Below are positions 5,605 through 9,224 of a stretch of DNA of 9,224 nt, one piece after another. The notes beneath the pieces are model-generated. The model had not been told where the DNA came from. It saw only the letters and a list, made by a program, of their open reading frames with translations, and made no database searches. Made by a program: the position numbers and the translations under genes. Each line of letters begins with the position of its first letter. Position 1 is the stretch's first letter. The DNA is from Clostridia bacterium (GTDB lineage Bacteria > Bacillota > Clostridia > Oscillospirales > QAMX01), in assembly GCA_024404415.1 (NCBI GenBank), contig JAKSPX010000040.1, positions 1 to 9,224 on the forward strand, read 5' to 3'.

Positions 5605-7788
5605 TTACGAAACGCCGTTTTGAATGCGCTCCGCAAGCCGGGTAAAACGGGCGCCGGGGCGGGCGTTTACCACCATTTCCTCTAAACTCTCCTCTCTTCC
5701 GACGATGATGAGGAGCTTTTTCGCGCGGGTCATGGCGGTATAGAAAAGGCATCTGGTCAAAAGCCGCGACCTTCCGAGCGACGCGCCGAAGATGACCACC
5801 GGGTATTCGCTCCCCTGCGACTTGTGGACCGTGACGGCGTAAGCAAGCTCAAGTTGATCCAGCATATCAAATCCGTAGACCGCCGTCCGCTCGTCAAAGC
5901 GGATGACCATGTGGCGCGCTTCGTTGTCGATGGCGAGGATCACGCCGACGTCGCCGTTGAAAATGCCCATGCCGCGCTCGGAGGAGTCGTTTTTCCGCCA
6001 CTCGAGTTCATAATTGTTGGCCGTCTGCATGACGCGGTCGCCCTCGCGGAAGAGGCCGAAAGTGGTTTTGACCTGTTTTTTCCACTTCTCCTCCGGATTG
6101 ACCGCCGCCTGCAGGAGCTGATTCAGTTCCTCGGTCCCCCCCGCGCCGCGGCGGTTGGGAAGGAGCACCTGAATGTCTTCGGGCGGGATGCCCATGTTCT
6201 TGGGAAGGCGGCGCGTGACCAGATCGACCACCGTGCTCTTCATCTCCTCCGCGTTCGGACGACGGAGGAAGAAGAGGTCGCCCTTCTTCTCACCGAGCGG
6301 CGGGAGCTTTCCGTGGTTGACCTCGTGGGCGCCGACGATGATGTTGCTCTCATGCGCCTGCCGGAAGATCTCGTCGAGATGGACGCATTTCACTTCTCCG
6401 CTTCTGATGATGTCGGCGAGCACACTGCCCGGCCCGACCGACGGAAGCTGATCGGCGTCCCCGACCAGAATGAGCCTCGCGCCTTTTTTGAGGGCCGCTA
6501 AAAGCGAGGACATCAGTTCAATATCCACCATGGAAAGTTCGTCCAGGATCACCGCGTCGGCCTCGAGCGGGTTGAGGGCGGTGCGGTTGAAAATCAGATC
6601 TCCCCTGCCGTCCACCGTGACTTCCAGCAAGCGGTGGATGGTTTTCGCCTCACGTTGGCAGAGCTCGCTCATGCGCTTGGCGGCGCGCCCGGTCGGCGCG
6701 GCCAGCGCCACGTCGGCTCCGAGTCCCTCCAGCATGGCGATCATGCCGCGGATGGCGGTGGTCTTGCCGGTGCCGGGGCCGCCCGTGAGCACCATGACGC
6801 CGTTTTCAGCCGCCACGCGGAGCGCTTCGGTCTGAAGCTCGGTGTAGTCCACCAGCAATTCGGACGCGGCCTTTTCTATGAGCATCATGAGGCCCTTCGG
6901 GACCTTGTATTTCACTTTAGAGAGGGCGGCGATGCGTTCCGCCACGTGGCACTCCGCGTGGTAGATGCGCGGGAGATAATATAGATCCTCCTCCATGATG
7001 AGGCGGTTTTCCGACGCCGTGCGCCGTAACCCTTCAAGGCACAGGCCGATCTCCACGTCGAGAAGCGACGCGGCACGCTCGGCGAGCGCTTCCTCCGGGT
7101 AACAGCAGTGGCCGTCCTCCAAGGCATGTTCCAGCGTGAAGATGAGGGCCGAGTCGATCCTTTTTGGGGAAACACGGTCGATGCCCTGTTTTTCGGCGAG
7201 TCGATCGACCGCGCGGAAATTGGGCGTGAGGCCGAAGGAGACCAGCAAATACGGGTCTGAAAGCACCGTTGTCAGCGCTTCGTCGCCGAAGCGGCGGTAT
7301 AATTCCATTGCAATAGACGGTTCGAGGCCGCTTCCCGAGAGAAATTCGGTCAGACCGCGCACCGCCGAGAGCTTTCGGAAGGAGGTGCCGATCTCCGAGG
7401 CTTTCTTGAGCGTGATGCCCTTGATCTCCGCAAGTCTCTCCGGCTCCTCCTCCAGAATGCGGATGGAGTCCGCACCGAAGGCGTTGACAATGCGGCGCGC
7501 CGTGGCCATGCCGATCCCCTTGACACTTCCGGAGGCGAGGAAGAGATAAAGTGAGCCGGTGTCCTCGGGGAAGGAGCGGGTGATCTTGGAGGCCTTGAAC
7601 TGCTGGCCGTAGAGGGCGTGATTGACAAACTCGCCCTCGGCCTCAATGACCTCGCCGCAGCCGGGGAAGGGAATGGTGCCGGTGACGACCAGCCCGAGGC
7701 CGCCTTCCGCCTCGATCTCCACGATGCTGTAACCGTTTTCGTCGTTGGAAAACACCACGTCCGAGATGGTGCCGCGCACCGTCTGCAT
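5605..7788 (-). CDS. recD2: ATP-dependent RecD2-type DNA helicase
   Basis: The protein is 727 aa, close to the usual length of RecD2 helicases, which unwind DNA 5'-to-3' and act in repair and replication-fork stability without RecBC. An OB-like N-terminal domain (~1-75) and helix-hairpin-helix segments (~80-185; GSVKGIGMATARRI) come first. Then come the superfamily 1B motor motifs: Walker A GGPGTGKTT (336-344), AAPTGRAAKR (363-372), Walker B/motif II LDELSMVD (415-422), motif III GDADQLPSVGPGS (443-455), HLDEIFRQA (470-478), NGDVG (611-615), TVHKSQGSEYP (653-663) and motif VI YTAMTRAKK (683-691). All ATPase motifs look intact. The protein is cytoplasmic. The start ATG has GGGGGAG 6 nt upstream. 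It has its own promoter directly after the foldase terminator. No terminator is visible after its stop, so some transcripts may run into the dehydratase gene. Confidence 0.96.
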   Translation of the reverse strand: MQTVRGTISDVVFSNDENGYSIVEIEAEGGLGLVVTGTIPFPGCGEVIEAEGEFVNHALYGQQFKASKITRSFPEDTGSLYLFLASGSVKGIGMATARRIVNAFGADSIRILEEEPERLAEIKGITLKKASEIGTSFRKLSAVRGLTEFLSGSGLEPSIAMELYRRFGDEALTTVLSDPYLLVSFGLTPNFRAVDRLAEKQGIDRVSPKRIDSALIFTLEHALEDGHCCYPEEALAERAASLLDVEIGLCLEGLRRTASENRLIMEEDLYYLPRIYHAECHVAERIAALSKVKYKVPKGLMMLIEKAASELLVDYTELQTEALRVAAENGVMVLTGGPGTGKTTAIRGMIAMLEGLGADVALAAPTGRAAKRMSELCQREAKTIHRLLEVTVDGRGDLIFNRTALNPLEADAVILDELSMVDIELMSSLLAALKKGARLILVGDADQLPSVGPGSVLADIIRSGEVKCVHLDEIFRQAHESNIIVGAHEVNHGKLPPLGEKKGDLFFLRRPNAEEMKSTVVDLVTRRLPKNMGIPPEDIQVLLPNRRGAGGTEELNQLLQAAVNPEEKWKKQVKTTFGLFREGDRVMQTANNYELEWRKNDSSERGMGIFNGDVGVILAIDNEARHMVIRFDERTAVYGFDMLDQLELAYAVTVHKSQGSEYPVVIFGASLGRSRLLTRCLFYTAMTRAKKLLIIVGREESLEEMVVNARPGARFTRLAERIQNGVS

Positions 7789-7818
7789 ACTGCGCTCCCC
7801 CTTTCCCTGTTTTCTCCT

Positions 7819-7847
7819 ATTTTACCACAATCACGCCGAAAAAGCAA
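7819..7847 (-). promoter_or_regulatory. Sigma-A-like promoter of recD2
   Basis: On the minus strand, -10 TAAAAT (7824-7819) preceded by TGG (extended -10) lies 17 bp from a weak -35 TTGCTT (7847-7842). It sits between the foldase terminator and recD2. The start is predicted near 7812, leaving a leader of about 24 nt. Confidence 0.65.
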
Positions 7848-7861
7848 ACAATCGTTTACAT

Positions 7862-7891
7862 AAAAAGAGGCCGTTTGAAAACGGCCTCTTT
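7862..7891 (-). terminator. Intrinsic terminator after the foldase-like gene
   Basis: AAAGAGGCCGT (7864-7874) and ACGGCCTCTTT (7881-7891) form an 11-bp stem with a 6-nt loop, followed on the minus strand by a T-run. Outer sequence TACAT (7857-7861) and ATGTA (7892-7896) extends the symmetry after a 2-nt bulge. It begins about 19 nt after the stop codon at 7910. Confidence 0.9.
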
Positions 7892-7909
7892 ATGTAGATT
7901 ATTTTGTTT

Positions 7910-9224
7910 TTACAGCACTCTTTCTCTGATCTGCGTGTATTTGCTCTTATCCTTGGTGATGTTGATCTCCTCAAGGACCTTTTCATAGGCTTCCTGATAA
8001 TCTCTCGCGCGCATATAGTCCTCGGAGAGATTCATCCAGGTCTCGCGGCCGTCGCCGACGAAGTAGAGAACGTGGATGCCATCCTTATCCTTGATGACGG
8101 TGGTATCACCGGCCTTGCGGCCTTCTTCATGCGCCCATGCGGCAAAGCTCTGGTCGCCGTCGGCTTCGATATTCTCGACCAGACCGTCCTTCATGGCAAT
8201 GGCCTTGTCCTCACAGAGGGTGGCGGCCAGCGCGGCGAAGGCGCTTTCGGTCTTTTCACCGGCGTTGAAGCTTTCCAGCGCCTTGTTGGCGGCGGCTTCG
8301 GCTTCCTCGGCGGATTCGTAATTGACGTAATCAATGAAGATGTCGCGGACGTTCTTGGAGACACCGTTGATGTTATCGGCGGCCTTGATGACGTAGATCG
8401 CGGTGTAGCGGTCCTCGTTGAACTTGATGACCGTCTTGTCGCCCGCCACACGGATGCCGCTGAAGAGCCAGGCGGACATCTTGTTGTCGGGAACGTAGGA
8501 GTAATCCTTGTGGACAACGGTCCTCATCTTTTCCTCCGCCGAGACGGAGTCCATATTTTCAGCCATGTAGGCTTCGAGGTTCGAAAGGAATTCCTCCTCG
8601 GAGGAGCACTGGATCAGGGATTCGGCTTCGGCCTTGGCGGTCTTCTGCGCTTCCGCAATGGCGTCGTCGTCCGTCATGGAGGAGGTATCGGCGTCGACCG
8701 TGAAGAAGATGCAGTCGGCCTTGAGGAAGAGCTGACGGTAGTCGCGGTAGAACTTTTCGACGGCGCTTTCCTCATAGGTCTCGGCATTGTACATCTTGTC
8801 GTGTTCTTTTTCGGCGATGGCGTAGTATTCCTTCGCGGTGCGCACGTCAGAGGCTTTCACGCCCTTGCCGTAGCGGGAGGCGATGTAGTCGTTCAGATCC
8901 ATACCGGCGGCGGCAGCTTCTCTTTCGAGGGCGGCCATTTCCTTATCGAGGCGTTCGAATTCCTCGCTGTCCAGTCCAATGTCGTCCTTATACGCAGCTT
9001 CGAGGAAGACCAGAATATCAGTCACCTTTTCCGCGGCGCGGTCGGTGAAATAATCAAACCAGGTGTTGTTCTCGTCAAAGACCTGCTCGCGTAACGGCTT
9101 ATCCACATCCAGACCGCGCTCGGTATAAAGATCCGGGTTGGCCTCCACGCGGGAGTACATATCGTCGTACATATAATAAGAGACGAGGGCGTTGTTGATC
9201 TGGAAATGCTCGCTTTCAAAGCCC
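7910..9224 (-). CDS. Foldase-like protein with tandem degenerate parvulin (PpiC-type) units, N-terminus cut
   Basis: The frame is open through the right edge, so the start is outside. About 437 residues are visible; the Met at 9172 is internal. Numbering from that Met, residues ~1-150 are helical and charged (a SurA-N-like arm with a predicted coiled coil ~66-90). Two related units follow, ~152-266 and ~275-375, each ending in a matching block: SAWLF...AGDKTVIK (233-250) and AAWAH...AGDTTVIK (344-361), then a hydrophobic strand like parvulin GYHIIKL. Where active parvulins carry the catalytic His (HILI), these have IFF and IFI, so isomerase activity is doubtful. Such proteins in Clostridia are usually membrane-anchored or exported chaperones, with the anchor in the missing N-terminus; this part is inferred. 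The composition is Ala/Glu/Asp-rich. A terminator lies just downstream. Family assignment is moderate: no single motif is decisive. Confidence 0.6.
   Translation of the reverse strand, partial: GFESEHFQINNALVSYYMYDDMYSRVEANPDLYTERGLDVDKPLREQVFDENNTWFDYFTDRAAEKVTDILVFLEAAYKDDIGLDSEEFERLDKEMAALEREAAAAGMDLNDYIASRYGKGVKASDVRTAKEYYAIAEKEHDKMYNAETYEESAVEKFYRDYRQLFLKADCIFFTVDADTSSMTDDDAIAEAQKTAKAEAESLIQCSSEEEFLSNLEAYMAENMDSVSAEEKMRTVVHKDYSYVPDNKMSAWLFSGIRVAGDKTVIKFNEDRYTAIYVIKAADNINGVSKNVRDIFIDYVNYESAEEAEAAANKALESFNAGEKTESAFAALAATLCEDKAIAMKDGLVENIEADGDQSFAAWAHEEGRKAGDTTVIKDKDGIHVLYFVGDGRETWMNLSEDYMRARDYQEAYEKVLEEINITKDKSKYTQIRERVL

Noticed and set aside
7904..9094. A 396-codon plus-strand open frame antisense to the foldase-like gene
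   Set aside because: It is Gly/Val/Leu-rich with no recognisable motif, and is explained by the Ala/Glu/Asp-rich codons on the other strand.
1..9224. CRISPR array, tRNA, insertion sequence or phage-type module
   Set aside because: No regularly spaced repeats, cloverleaf-like segments, transposase motifs or terminal inverted repeats were seen on either strand.

Overview
The window looks like chromosomal DNA of a GC-rich member of the Bacillota, most likely class Clostridia. This rests on a LytR-CpsA-Psr cell-wall enzyme, a RecD2 helicase without RecBC, an endospore-type LysM/M14 peptidoglycan endopeptidase, and sigma-A-like promoters and intrinsic terminators of low-GC-Gram-positive style. 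No species can be named from the sequence alone. No tRNA, rRNA, CRISPR array, insertion sequence or phage gene was seen.

Layout, left to right. The 3' end of a P-type cation ATPase (plus strand, cut by the window edge) converges on, and overlaps by 17 bp, a minus-strand gene for a peptidoglycan-binding/LysM/M14 endopeptidase. All remaining genes are on the minus strand, so transcription runs right to left: a partial secreted foldase-like protein (right edge), recD2, an enolase-superfamily sugar-acid dehydratase (ManD/RspA type), a metallo-beta-lactamase-fold plus glyoxalase/VOC fusion protein, an LCP family protein, then the M14 endopeptidase.

The regulatory layout is unusually easy to read. 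Stem-loop/T-tract terminators follow the foldase, dehydratase, MBL-VOC and LCP genes. Sigma-A-like promoters with 17-bp spacers stand before recD2, the dehydratase and the LCP gene. A weak sigma-K-like motif precedes the M14 endopeptidase. Most genes therefore look like single transcription units. The exception is the dehydratase and MBL-VOC pair: they are separated by a terminator with no room for a promoter after it, which suggests a two-gene unit with attenuated read-through.

Functional themes: cell-envelope work (LCP ligase, M14 endopeptidase, foldase, ion pump), DNA repair (RecD2), and a small carbohydrate-acid module (dehydratase plus lactonase-like/glyoxalase-like fusion). The most unusual items are the MBL-VOC fusion, in which both metal-ligand sets appear intact; a perfect 7-8-7 palindrome over the -35 box of the LCP promoter; and two tandem degenerate parvulin-like units in the foldase-like protein. 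I did not find a clearly new defence or mobile system.
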